This document shows, piece by piece, positions 9,380-17,059 of a stretch of 32,406 nt of DNA (position 1 is its first letter; the number at the start of each line of letters is the position of its first letter). The position numbers and the translations under genes were made by a program. Below the pieces are notes generated by a model. It was given only the letters and a program-made list of their open reading frames with translations. It was not told the origin of the DNA and did not search any database. Origin of the DNA: Janthinobacterium agaricidamnosum NBRC 102515 = DSM 9628 (GTDB lineage: Bacteria; Pseudomonadota; Gammaproteobacteria; Burkholderiales; Burkholderiaceae_D); the NCBI RefSeq assembly GCF_000723165.1, contig NZ_HG322949.1, forward strand, positions 1,223 to 33,628, given 5' to 3'.

Positions 9380-10564
9380 TCAGTTCCTTTCCAGTGCATT
9401 CAAGGCAGTGATCAGTTGCGCCACTTCTTGCGTGGTATGGCCGGCCGACAGCGTCACGCGCAGGCGGGCGGTTCCCGGCGGCACGGTCGGCGGACGGATG
9501 GTGCCGACCCACATGCCTTGTTCATACAGCGCCGCGCCGACCCGCATGGTTTCGGCGTTATCGCCGATCAGCACCGGCTGGATCGCGGTATCGGACGGCA
9601 TCGCCTGCCAGCGCCGCAGGCGCAAGCCATCGTTCCATTGTGCCACCAGCGCCCGCAGGTGCGCGCGCCGTTGTTGGCCTTCGTCGCCGGCGATCAGGTC
9701 CAGGCTGGTCAGCAGGGCATGCGCCTGGGCCGGCGCGGCGGCGGTGGTGTAAATATAGGGACGGGCTTTCTGGATCAGCGTTTCGATCACGGTGGCATGG
9801 GCCGCGACAAACGCGCCGCCGACCCCGGCCGACTTGCCCAGCGTGCCCATGTAGACCAGGTAGGGCGAACGCAGATGGAAGTGCTCCAGCGCGCCGCGGC
9901 CGTTGGCGCCGATCGCGCCGAAACCGTGCGCGTCGTCGACCACCAGCCACGCGCCATGGCGTTCGCACAGGGCCAGCAATTGCGGCAGCGGCGCCAGGTC
10001 GCCATCCATGCTGAACACGCTGTCGGTGACCACCATCTTGGTGCTGGCGCTGCTCGCTTCCAGCAGCGCCGCCAGCGCGGCCAGGTCGGCGTGCGGATAC
10101 ACCTTGACGCTGCAACGCGACAGCCGCGCGCCGTCGATCAGCGACGCATGGTTCAGCGATTCGGAAAAAATCTCGGCGCTCTTGTCGCCGGCCGTCAAGC
10201 CGCCCAGCACCGCCAGGTTGGCCATGTAGCCGGTGCAGAAATACAGTGCGCGCGGCGCTTCCAGGTGGGCGCCGACGAAATCCGCCAAACGGTCTTCCAG
10301 TTTGGCGTGGGCGCGGCTATGGCCGCTGATCAGGTGCGAGGCGCCGCTGCCGACGCCGTACAGGGCCGCGCCTTCCTGCAGCGCCGCGACCAGCCGCGGA
10401 TGGCTGGCCAGGCCCAGGTAATCGTTGCTGCAAAACGCCAGCAGTTCGCGCCCGGCCACTTGCAGGCGTGGGCCGCACGGCGTATCGACCACGCGCCGCT
10501 GGCGGATCAGGCTGCGTTCCCGCAGCGCCTGCAATTGGGTGTCCAGTTGATTCAGCAGTTCCAT
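9380..10564 (-). CDS. bioF: 8-amino-7-oxononanoate synthase
   Basis: This PLP enzyme condenses pimeloyl-ACP or pimeloyl-CoA with L-alanine to give 8-amino-7-oxononanoate. The 394-residue protein has the conserved [10 protein letters not shown], the [11 protein letters not shown] segment, [10 protein letters not shown] and the PLP lysine in [10 protein letters not shown] (Lys244). It starts 2 nt after the bioA stop and its stop lies 1 nt before bioD, so translation is coupled through bioA-bioF-bioD. No bioC or bioH is present in the window. Confidence 0.95.
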   Translation of the reverse strand: MELLNQLDTQLQALRERSLIRQRRVVDTPCGPRLQVAGRELLAFCSNDYLGLASHPRLVAALQEGAALYGVGSGASHLISGHSRAHAKLEDRLADFVGAHLEAPRALYFCTGYMANLAVLGGLTAGDKSAEIFSESLNHASLIDGARLSRCSVKVYPHADLAALAALLEASSASTKMVVTDSVFSMDGDLAPLPQLLALCERHGAWLVVDDAHGFGAIGANGRGALEHFHLRSPYLVYMGTLGKSAGVGGAFVAAHATVIETLIQKARPYIYTTAAAPAQAHALLTSLDLIAGDEGQQRRAHLRALVAQWNDGLRLRRWQAMPSDTAIQPVLIGDNAETMRVGAALYEQGMWVGTIRPPTVPPGTARLRVTLSAGHTTQEVAQLITALNALERN

Positions 10565-10566
10565 GG

Positions 10567-11901
10567 TCAGCCCGCCAGTACTTGATTGAACACGGCCAGC
10601 GTATTGGCCGCCAGGCCGTCGATTTCGTCATTGTCCAGGATGTACGGCGGCATCAGGTAGACGCTGGAGCCGATCGGGCGCATCAGCAATTCATGCTCGA
10701 CCGCGATGCTGAAAAACCGCCGCGAAAAATCGGGCGCCGCATCGACCGCATCGAAGGCCCAGATCATGCCGCGGTTGCGGAAATTGCGCACCCGCTCATG
10801 CGTGGCCAGTGGCTGCAGCGCCTGGGTCAAGCGCTGAGACTTGATGCGGTTGCTGGCCAGCACATCGTCTTCGGCAAAGATGTCCAGCGTCGCCAGCGCG
10901 GCGCGGCAGGCCAGCGGATTGCCGGTGTAGGAATGCGAATGCAAAAAGCCGCGCGTCACATCGCTGCTGTAGAAGGCCTGGTAGATTTCTTCGCGCGTCA
11001 TCACCAGCGACAGCGGCAGATAACCGCCGCTGATGCCTTTCGACAGGCACAGGAAATCCGGCCAGACGGCGGCCTGTTCGCAGGCGAAGAAAGTGCCGGT
11101 GCGGCCGCAGCCGACCGCGATTTCATCGAGTATCAAATGGACCTGGTAGCGGTCGCACAACTGGCGCATCAGCGACAGGTACAGCGGGTCGTGCATCGCC
11201 ATGCCGGTGGCGCATTGCACCAGCGGTTCGATGATGATCGCGGCGATTTTATCGGCCTTTTCGGCGAACAGTTTTTCGACCTCGGCGGCGGCGCGGCGCG
11301 CCACGTCCTGCGCGGTTTCGCCCTTGTTCGCCTGGCGCGCGTCCGGCGACATCACCGTCTGCGTGGCGCGCAGCAGCGGGCCGTAGGCGTCCTTGAACAG
11401 GGCCACGTCGGTGACGGCCAGCGCGCCGATGGTTTCGCCGTGGTAGCTGCCCTTCAGGCACACGAATTCCTGCTTGTCGCCCTTGCCGTTGTTGCGCCAT
11501 GCGTGGAAGCTCATCTTCAGCGCGATTTCGACCGCCGACGCGCCGTCGGACGCATAAAAACTGTGGCCCAGCACGTGATCAGTCAGCTCTGACAGTTGTT
11601 CCGACAGGCGCACCACCGGTTCATGCGTAAAACCGGCCAGCATCGCGTGCTCCAGCCGGTCCAGCTGGTCTTTCAGCGCGCCGTTGATGCGCGGGTTGGC
11701 GTGGCCGAACAGGTTGACCCACCACGAGCTGATGGCGTCCAGGTAGCGCCGCCCCTGGTGGTCGTACAGCCAGGCGCCGCGGCCATGGCTGACCGGGATC
11801 AGCGGCACGCTTTCGTGGTGCTGCATTTGGGTACAGGGATGCCAGACGCTGCGCAGGCTGCGCTCGACCCAGTTCGATTGCTTGTTTGATTCCAAAACCA
11901 C
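10567..11901 (-). CDS. bioA: adenosylmethionine-8-amino-7-oxononanoate aminotransferase
   Basis: This PLP enzyme moves the amino group of S-adenosylmethionine to 8-amino-7-oxononanoate, giving 7,8-diaminopelargonate. The 444-residue protein has the BioA N-terminal signature [36 protein letters not shown] and the PLP lysine in [13 protein letters not shown] (about Lys288). There is no ATG at the N-terminus. The reading starts at GTG (11901), but GGAG overlaps that codon. A TTG two codons later (11895) has GGAG at 5 nt spacing and may be the true start. It follows the hydratase gene by 17 nt. Confidence 0.94.
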   Translation of the reverse strand: MVLESNKQSNWVERSLRSVWHPCTQMQHHESVPLIPVSHGRGAWLYDHQGRRYLDAISSWWVNLFGHANPRINGALKDQLDRLEHAMLAGFTHEPVVRLSEQLSELTDHVLGHSFYASDGASAVEIALKMSFHAWRNNGKGDKQEFVCLKGSYHGETIGALAVTDVALFKDAYGPLLRATQTVMSPDARQANKGETAQDVARRAAAEVEKLFAEKADKIAAIIIEPLVQCATGMAMHDPLYLSLMRQLCDRYQVHLILDEIAVGCGRTGTFFACEQAAVWPDFLCLSKGISGGYLPLSLVMTREEIYQAFYSSDVTRGFLHSHSYTGNPLACRAALATLDIFAEDDVLASNRIKSQRLTQALQPLATHERVRNFRNRGMIWAFDAVDAAPDFSRRFFSIAVEHELLMRPIGSSVYLMPPYILDNDEIDGLAANTLAVFNQVLAG

Positions 11902-11918
11902 TCCAGACTCTGTATGTA

Positions 11919-12704
11919 CTACCCCAGCCAGCTCGGCTTGCGTTTTTCAAGGAACGACGCGACGCCTTCGCGGCCCTGTTCCGACGCGCGGATCAGGGCG
12001 ATGCGTTGCGCCGTATCGAGCAGCAATTGCTCGCTGACCGGCTGGCCGGCGATGTCGCGCACCAGTACCTTGGCTTGCTGCACCGCGTTGGGGCTGTTGT
12101 TGACCAATGCCTTGACGATCTCTGCCACCTTCGCATCGAGCGCATCGATGGCCGTCACTTCATGCGCAAAACCGATGCGCTGCGCTTCTTGCGCGCTGAA
12201 ACGCTCGGCCGTCAGGAAGTAGCGGCGCGCGGCGTTGTCGCCCATCGCCTTGATGACGTACGGTGAAATGGTGGCCGGAATCAGTCCCAGCTTGACTTCG
12301 CTCAGGCAGAAATTGACTGCTTCCGAGGCGACGATGATATCGCATGCGGCGACCAGGCCCATGCCGCCGGCATAACAATCTCCCTGCACCTTGGCCACCA
12401 CCGGCTTCGGGCAGGCGTAAATCGCGTGCAGCATGCGCGCCAGCTGCAGCGCGTCGGCCTGGTTTTCGGCGTGCGTGTAGCCCGCCATTTTCTTCATCCA
12501 GTTCAAGTCGGCGCCGGCGCAAAACGCCGGGCCGTTGGCGGCCAGCACGATCGCGCGCACCATCTCGCTGCGGCCCAGGCCTTCGAAGGCGCGCGTCAAT
12601 TCGGCGATGGCGGTTTCATTGAACGCGTTGCGCATGTCGGGCCGGTTCAGCGTGATGGTCGCGACCTTGTCTTCGATCGCCAGTTTCAGGGTGTCAAATT
12701 CCAT
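11919..12704 (-). CDS. liuC: enoyl-CoA hydratase, likely methylglutaconyl-CoA hydratase (LiuC)
   Basis: The 261-residue crotonase-fold protein has the oxyanion segment FCAGADLNWM (61-70), GDCYAGGMGLVAACD (108-122) and a C-terminal FLEKRKPSW. Its placement 13 nt after mccB, in an operon with MCC and HMG-CoA lyase, points to hydration of 3-methylglutaconyl-CoA to HMG-CoA. That substrate is an inference from context; the fold assignment is sure. The start MEFDTL follows an AAGGGA site. A longer in-frame ORF extends into mccB and was rejected. Confidence 0.92.
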   Translation of the reverse strand: MEFDTLKLAIEDKVATITLNRPDMRNAFNETAIAELTRAFEGLGRSEMVRAIVLAANGPAFCAGADLNWMKKMAGYTHAENQADALQLARMLHAIYACPKPVVAKVQGDCYAGGMGLVAACDIIVASEAVNFCLSEVKLGLIPATISPYVIKAMGDNAARRYFLTAERFSAQEAQRIGFAHEVTAIDALDAKVAEIVKALVNNSPNAVQQAKVLVRDIAGQPVSEQLLLDTAQRIALIRASEQGREGVASFLEKRKPSWLG

Positions 12705-12717
12705 TGTTGTGTGTCCC

Positions 12718-14340
12718 TTACATGCGGAATACGCCGAACCTGGTGTCCGGGATCTCGGCGTTGAGCGCCGCCGACAGGCCCAGGCCCAGCACCATGCGGG
12801 TGTCGGCCGGGTCGATGACGCCATCGTCCCACAGCCGCGCGGTGGCGTAATACGGGTGGCCCTGGTGTTCGTACTGTTGCTTGACCGGCTGCTTGAACGC
12901 GGTTTCCTCTTCGGCGCTCCAGGCGCCGCCCTTGCCTTCGATGCCGTCGCGCTTGACCGTCGCCAGCACGCTGGCGGCCTGCTCGCCGCCCATTACCGAG
13001 ATGCGCGCATTCGGCCACATCCACAGGAAGCGCGGCGAAAAGGCGCGCCCGCACATGCCGTAATTGCCGGCGCCGAAACTGCCGCCGATGATGACGGTGA
13101 ATTTCGGCACGGCGGCGGTGGCCACGGCGGTCACCATCTTGGCGCCGTTGCGGGCGATGCCTTCGTTTTCGTATTTGCGGCCGACCATGAAGCCGGTGAT
13201 ATTTTGCAGGAATACCAGCGGGATCTTGCGCTGGCAGCACAGTTCGATGAAGTGGGTGCCTTTCAGCGCCGATTCCGAAAACAGGATACCGTTGTTGGCG
13301 ATGATGCCGACCTTGACGCCATGGATATGGGCGAAACCGCAAATCAGCGTGGTGCCGTAGCGCGCCTTGAATTCGTCGAACTCGCTGCCGTCGACGATGC
13401 GGGCGATGACTTCGCGCACGTCGAACGGCTTGCGGGTGTCGAGCGGAATCACGCCATACAATTCCTGGGCCGGGTATTTCGGTTCACTCGACGGGCGCAG
13501 TGCCGTTTGCTGTGGCTTGACGCGGTTCAGGTTGGAGACGATGGTGCGCGCCAGCGACAGCGCATGTACATCATTCTGCGCCAGATGGTCGACCACGCCG
13601 GACAAGCGCGTATGCACGTCGCCGCCGCCCAGGTCTTCCGCGCTGACCACTTCGCCGGTGGCCGCCTTCACCAGCGGCGGGCCGCCGAGGAAAATCGTGC
13701 CTTGTTCCTTGACGATGATCGATTCGTCGCTCATCGCCGGCACGTAGGCGCCGCCTGCCGTGCAAGAACCCATGACGACGGCGATTTGCGGGATGCCCTT
13801 GGCCGACAGATTGGCCTGGTTGTAAAAGATGCGGCCGAAGTGGTCGCGGTCGGGGAACACCTCGTCCTGGCTCGGCAGGTTGGCGCCGCCGGAATCGACC
13901 AGGTATATGCAGGGCAGATTGTTCTGGTCGGCGATTTCCTGGGCCCGCAAATGCTTCTTGACGGTCATCGGATAATACGTGCCGCCCTTGACGGTCGCAT
14001 CGTTACAGACGATCACGCATTCCTGGCCGGCCACCCGGCCGATGCCGGTGATGATGCCGGCCGACGGCGCCGCATCAACGCCATGGGCGTCCTGGTACAT
14101 CGCATAGGCCGCCATTTGCGACAATTCGAGGAACGGCGTGCCGGGATCGAGCAGCAGGCGAACCCGTTCGCGCGGCAGCAATTTGCCGCGCGCCAGATGT
14201 TTCGCGGCGGCCGCCTGGCCACCGCCGGCGGCGATCGCGGCGACCTTGTCGCGCAAGTCGTCGACGATGCCTTGCATGGCCGCGCTATTGGCCTTGAAGT
14301 CGTCGCTGCGCGGATTGAGTTTGCTTTCGATGTGCGGCAT
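12718..14340 (-). CDS. mccB: methylcrotonyl-CoA carboxylase, beta (carboxyltransferase) subunit
   Basis: The 540-residue carboxyltransferase moves CO2 from biotin to 3-methylcrotonyl-CoA, giving 3-methylglutaconyl-CoA. The sequence carries family segments such as the N-terminal acyl-CoA site region [36 protein letters not shown] and [15 protein letters not shown]. Length is normal. The ribosome site is GAAGAGGAA before the ATG. It is the first metabolic gene of the nine-gene operon; ychJ starts the same strand 42 nt upstream. The isovaleryl-CoA dehydrogenase gene (liuA) usually found next to it is absent here. Confidence 0.96.
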   Translation of the reverse strand: MPHIESKLNPRSDDFKANSAAMQGIVDDLRDKVAAIAAGGGQAAAAKHLARGKLLPRERVRLLLDPGTPFLELSQMAAYAMYQDAHGVDAAPSAGIITGIGRVAGQECVIVCNDATVKGGTYYPMTVKKHLRAQEIADQNNLPCIYLVDSGGANLPSQDEVFPDRDHFGRIFYNQANLSAKGIPQIAVVMGSCTAGGAYVPAMSDESIIVKEQGTIFLGGPPLVKAATGEVVSAEDLGGGDVHTRLSGVVDHLAQNDVHALSLARTIVSNLNRVKPQQTALRPSSEPKYPAQELYGVIPLDTRKPFDVREVIARIVDGSEFDEFKARYGTTLICGFAHIHGVKVGIIANNGILFSESALKGTHFIELCCQRKIPLVFLQNITGFMVGRKYENEGIARNGAKMVTAVATAAVPKFTVIIGGSFGAGNYGMCGRAFSPRFLWMWPNARISVMGGEQAASVLATVKRDGIEGKGGAWSAEEETAFKQPVKQQYEHQGHPYYATARLWDDGVIDPADTRMVLGLGLSAALNAEIPDTRFGVFRM

Positions 14341-14382
14341 TCAGGTTCCTCTTCTTGTATCGCCCTGTCTCGTGGGCGTGCG

Positions 14383-14826
14383 CTATTCGGGAAAACTGCC
14401 GTCGAGATAAAACCAGCGCAAGCCGCCGTCGCCCATTTCACGCACAAAGCGGCTTACTTCATGCAGGCGCTGCGCGCGGCCATTGACTTTGTAGCGGGCC
14501 ACGAATTCGACGCTGTCGCGGTTGATCTCTTCAGGCTGGTCGGCAGATTCTGCTTTACGTTGACGTAAACGTAAAGCAGATTTTACCTCAAGTCCCAGCC
14601 AGTGGACTGTTTCTTCATCGGCAAACAAGGCGTCTGGCGGGCAAGTGCTGGGATGCCAGGTGGTCCGCAGATAGGTTTCGTTGCGCAGCGTATAGGCGGT
14701 ATAGCGCGAACGCATCAGCGTTTCGGCCGTCGGCGCGATGGCGGCGCCGCTGACATACGGGCCGCAGCAGCTGGCATAAGCGGGGCCGCCGCAGGGACAG
14801 GCGGCTGGCAGGGTCTTGGTTGACAT
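14383..14826 (-). CDS. ychJ: YchJ-type (UPF0225) SEC-C metal-binding protein
   Basis: The 147-residue protein begins with CPCGGPAYASCCGPYVSG, the cysteine-rich SEC-C zinc motif, followed by LMRSRYTAY and TWHPS. All of these are typical of YchJ. Its function is unknown. It lacks the second C-terminal SEC-C motif found in E. coli YchJ. Between HWLGLEV and VEFVARYKVNG it carries about 15 more residues than E. coli, rich in Arg/Lys and encoded by a perfect DNA palindrome (14549-14580). A longer ORF upstream was discarded because the cysteine motif defines the N-terminus. Transcription probably continues into mccB. Confidence 0.88.
   Translation of the reverse strand: MSTKTLPAACPCGGPAYASCCGPYVSGAAIAPTAETLMRSRYTAYTLRNETYLRTTWHPSTCPPDALFADEETVHWLGLEVKSALRLRQRKAESADQPEEINRDSVEFVARYKVNGRAQRLHEVSRFVREMGDGGLRWFYLDGSFPE
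14549..14580 (-). promoter_or_regulatory. 12-bp inverted repeat inside ychJ, candidate LiuR-type operator
   Basis: TCTGCTTTACGT and its exact reverse complement are separated by 8 nt. The core read on the minus strand is TTTACGTTTACGTCAA, close to my memory of operators bound by LiuR, the MerR-family regulator of branched-chain amino acid degradation. It lies about 210 bp before mccB in the operon direction. It could drive or control an internal promoter. The palindrome itself is certain; the regulator is an inference and no liuR gene is in the window. Confidence 0.5.
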
Positions 14827-15316
14827 CGTGGCAGGTAGCGGTTGAGCGGGAAATTCCCCAATTATCCGCCATAAAGCGGCGCGCCGGGCGGCCGCCGCTG
14901 TCCTCCCGCTTCGTGCCGTCTTCTCGGCTTTATTTCTCTTATATGTAGTCCGTGCGTCGGTCCGGCCTTGGTTCGGATAGCATCTTTCGCCGGACAAGAG
15001 CGCCTCAGAACCTATTGTCGGCTCGAATTAACTGCAAATGACGCAAGACCCGTGCTCAGGCTATGTGCAAATGAGCTTGCAATCGACGGCGCCAGCTCGC
15101 ATTCCACTGCCGCCGGCTCACGCTAACTGCAAATGACGGCTCATATCGGCAAGCCCGCCGCCAGCATGCGTTCGCGGATCTCGGCCGTGCGTTTCGAGCT
15201 GCTTGCTGGACATCGCGCGGATCGCCGCCGCCTTCGCATCGAATTTCGTCGTCGAAGATTGGGGGAGGCCCGGAATCATGAATTAATCAGCGCTTCCCCA
15301 ATTGTTGTGGTGCCGA
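14827..15316. other. gene-free boundary region between core operon and AT-rich effector block
   Basis: No gene is convincing here. The left part is GC-rich and upstream of ychJ. On the minus strand, about 15140-15250, a short coding-like stretch shifts frame and ends in MLAAGLPI-stop, which may be the decayed tail of a gene I cannot identify. A 15-bp direct repeat lies at 15029 and 15124. An ORF on the plus strand from 15133 has no recognisable features and was rejected. Confidence 0.5.
15029..15138. repeat. 15-bp direct repeat TAACTGCAAATGACG
   Basis: The same 15 bases occur at 15029-15043 and 15124-15138, 95 bp apart. A third, partial copy (TGCAAATGA) lies near 15065. It sits at the edge of the acquired effector block and could be a remnant of an inserted element; no element is recognisable. 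Confidence 0.6.
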
Positions 15317-15345
15317 GGAACCAATCGTTCCGCCGGATACACTCA
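15317..15345 (+). promoter_or_regulatory. hrp box (HrpL-dependent type III secretion promoter)
   Basis: GGAACC at 15317-15322 is followed after 16 nt by ACACTCA (15339-15345). The consensus for the ECF sigma factor HrpL is GGAACC-N15/16-CCACNNA, so all positions match except one. It lies 113 bp upstream of the first AT-rich gene and in the right direction. No second hrp box was found before the next two genes, so all three may be transcribed from here. Confidence 0.65.
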
Positions 15346-15458
15346 TTGGCGCAAGCCTCTGACGAGCGCTGGTTGCCAGATCCGCCTTGGCGAATCGCTG
15401 CGCAAGTACCTGGCGCCTCTTCTTCACGTCTATCAGAGATATTTTACGGAGTTCTATC

Positions 15459-16493
15459 ATGCTGGAAAAAATTTATTCATCAAGCGGCGATTCGCCCATT
15501 AGCCAGTCGTTATCGCTGAAAAATAATTCGGAACACCAGGGTAATTTTCTGCACGGGAAATTTTCCAATTCTCGATCAGCCATTCAGCCCCAGCTAAAGT
15601 CGATACCAGAATGGGACGAACTAAAAGAAATCAGTTTGGCTAACGGATTCGCCAAAGGCGTGTCAATCGATCGGCGCACGAAATTTAAAAATGCGATCGA
15701 GAAAGTCGTTTCCCTTGCTCCGAACACCAGGAAGGGAGAGGTAGGATTGATTGAACATACCAAACTGGAAGCATTGGATACCGGAAAACACAGAATATAC
15801 TCGATGTTGAATATCGTCCACGGCGACTGGAAAAAGACGGGGCAGCAACAAGCCGGATTTTTTGAATGGCTGGACAAGAATCCAGATCATAAGATTCCGA
15901 TTTTTGATCCTGAAAAAGTCATTGAGGAATGGGAGAAAAATGGCAAGCCTGGCGATGCCGGCCCACACGTATGGGCAAGAGAAAATTTGCATGAATCTGC
16001 GGCTGCCATAGTTGGCTACAAGAGCGTGAAGGAAATAGAGCAGACTAAATTCCTTTCCGGAAAAGATATTAAGCAGTACCAGGCGATCGTAGAAAATGGT
16101 GTATGGCACCGTACGGATGAACAAGCGACTTTGGTTGATACACTGGCATCACCCGGAAAAACCAATCATGCCGAATATTATCCACAACATGGCGTATTCG
16201 TCATGCACCGCAATGGAAACATGTATATCCATGATTACGAACGAAATAAAATGCACCATCCGATGACTACAGGCGGAGTCCCGGTTCTGGCATCTGGCAT
16301 CATCAAAATCGAGAATGGTGTGGCTACATCATTTGCCCTGATTTCTGGTCACTACCGTTGCGGATTGGCAGAACTCGATAGAGTTTTGAAAAGTATGAAA
16401 GATGGAAAGGTGAACCTGCGGGATATGAACATTGCAGCCCCCGCCATTAAAGATAACGAGGGCCTTCAACAGCTATTGAAAAAATATCGATAA
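15459..16493 (+). CDS. putative type III effector with plant IQM-like domain
   Basis: The 344-residue protein has a Ser/Asn-rich N-terminus (residues 1-45) of the kind seen in type III secreted proteins. From about residue 105 to 325 it follows the order of conserved blocks in plant IQM proteins (IQ-motif calmodulin-binding family). These are LDTGKHRIY (plant LDPRHRYG), FFEWLD (FFYWLD), YQAIVENG (YEVVVEDG), GVFVMHRNGNMYI, MHHPMTTGGVPVLASGIIKIENG (HSSFLAGG...AAGRLVVENG) and SGHYR (SGHY). No IQ motif is visible. The start ATG has CGGAG 8 nt upstream; the longer ORF was rejected. A hrp box lies upstream and a chaperone-like gene follows. Base composition is far more AT-rich than the flanks. The resemblance is from memory and the function is unknown. 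Confidence 0.72.
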   Translation: MLEKIYSSSGDSPISQSLSLKNNSEHQGNFLHGKFSNSRSAIQPQLKSIPEWDELKEISLANGFAKGVSIDRRTKFKNAIEKVVSLAPNTRKGEVGLIEHTKLEALDTGKHRIYSMLNIVHGDWKKTGQQQAGFFEWLDKNPDHKIPIFDPEKVIEEWEKNGKPGDAGPHVWARENLHESAAAIVGYKSVKEIEQTKFLSGKDIKQYQAIVENGVWHRTDEQATLVDTLASPGKTNHAEYYPQHGVFVMHRNGNMYIHDYERNKMHHPMTTGGVPVLASGIIKIENGVATSFALISGHYRCGLAELDRVLKSMKDGKVNLRDMNIAAPAIKDNEGLQQLLKKYR

Positions 16494-16534
16494 ACCTGGT
16501 CAAATTTGACAATTATATGGATAGCATAAAATAG

Positions 16535-16999
16535 ATGAGCACGCAACGTGGAAGAATTGCATTGATAATTTCTGACCTCGGGAAGAGGATTGGAATGGAT
16601 CTGCATTGGAATGATAACATTATAATAATTACCGATAATGAAAAGCGGGAGTGGCGGCTGGATACTGGAATGACGATGGAAATTCTTGCGATCTCTGTGC
16701 CGGTGCTAAAAATCAATCCGGCAAACGAGGAAATGAGGGATTGGATGAAACTAAACCTTGAATTTGAGAAAATGAAAGGCAGTTGGGTTGCGTTTGATGC
16801 CAAGGATGGTTCATTGCAACTTTGTTCCTCGCTGAATTTGTCCGTCATCACGATCGAATGGCTGGAAGCTGTGATGACACACATGCTGAAGCTTAGTGGT
16901 GAACTTGTGTCCATTTTGGATGCTTATAAAAAACAACAGCTTTCAAAACCTGATCTGTCAAAAAACGCCAGGCACAGAATGTTCCAACATCATCTGTAA
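16535..16999 (+). CDS. CesT-like type III secretion chaperone
   Basis: The 154-residue protein has the size and pattern of class I type III chaperones (CesT/ShcA type). It has an N-terminal helix (ALIISDLGKRIGMDL), a central run of alternating hydrophobic strands, a DAKDGSLQLCSSLNL segment and a long C-terminal amphipathic helix with WLEAVMTHMLKLSGELVSIL. Similarity is in pattern rather than strict motifs, so the call is moderate. It sits between two putative effectors, the usual place for a dedicated chaperone, 41 nt after one and 60 nt before the other. The likely role is to hold one or both effectors ready for secretion. The ribosome site is weak. Confidence 0.6.
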   Translation: MSTQRGRIALIISDLGKRIGMDLHWNDNIIIITDNEKREWRLDTGMTMEILAISVPVLKINPANEEMRDWMKLNLEFEKMKGSWVAFDAKDGSLQLCSSLNLSVITIEWLEAVMTHMLKLSGELVSILDAYKKQQLSKPDLSKNARHRMFQHHL

Positions 17000-17059
17000 A
17001 TTTACGATGTATCCAGAACTGAGTTATATAGCTAATATTTAATAGAAAGATTTGCAAAA

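Noticed and set aside
8050..10585. Long plus-strand open frames opposite bioB, bioD and bioF
   Set aside because: Third-position GC shadows of clearly assigned biotin genes.
12535..14568. Plus-strand open frame of 677 codons
   Set aside because: Shadow of mccB and neighbours; composition typical of antisense frames in GC-rich DNA.
15171..15197. TTCGC and TTCGA pair resembling a PIP box (TTCG-N-TTCG)
   Set aside because: The spacing is 17 nt instead of 15-16 and it is far from the gene; the HrpL-type box at 15317 fits better.
15133..15519. Plus-strand frame of 128 codons before the first effector
   Set aside because: No ribosome site or domain, contains the hrp box, and overlaps the better supported gene start at 15459.
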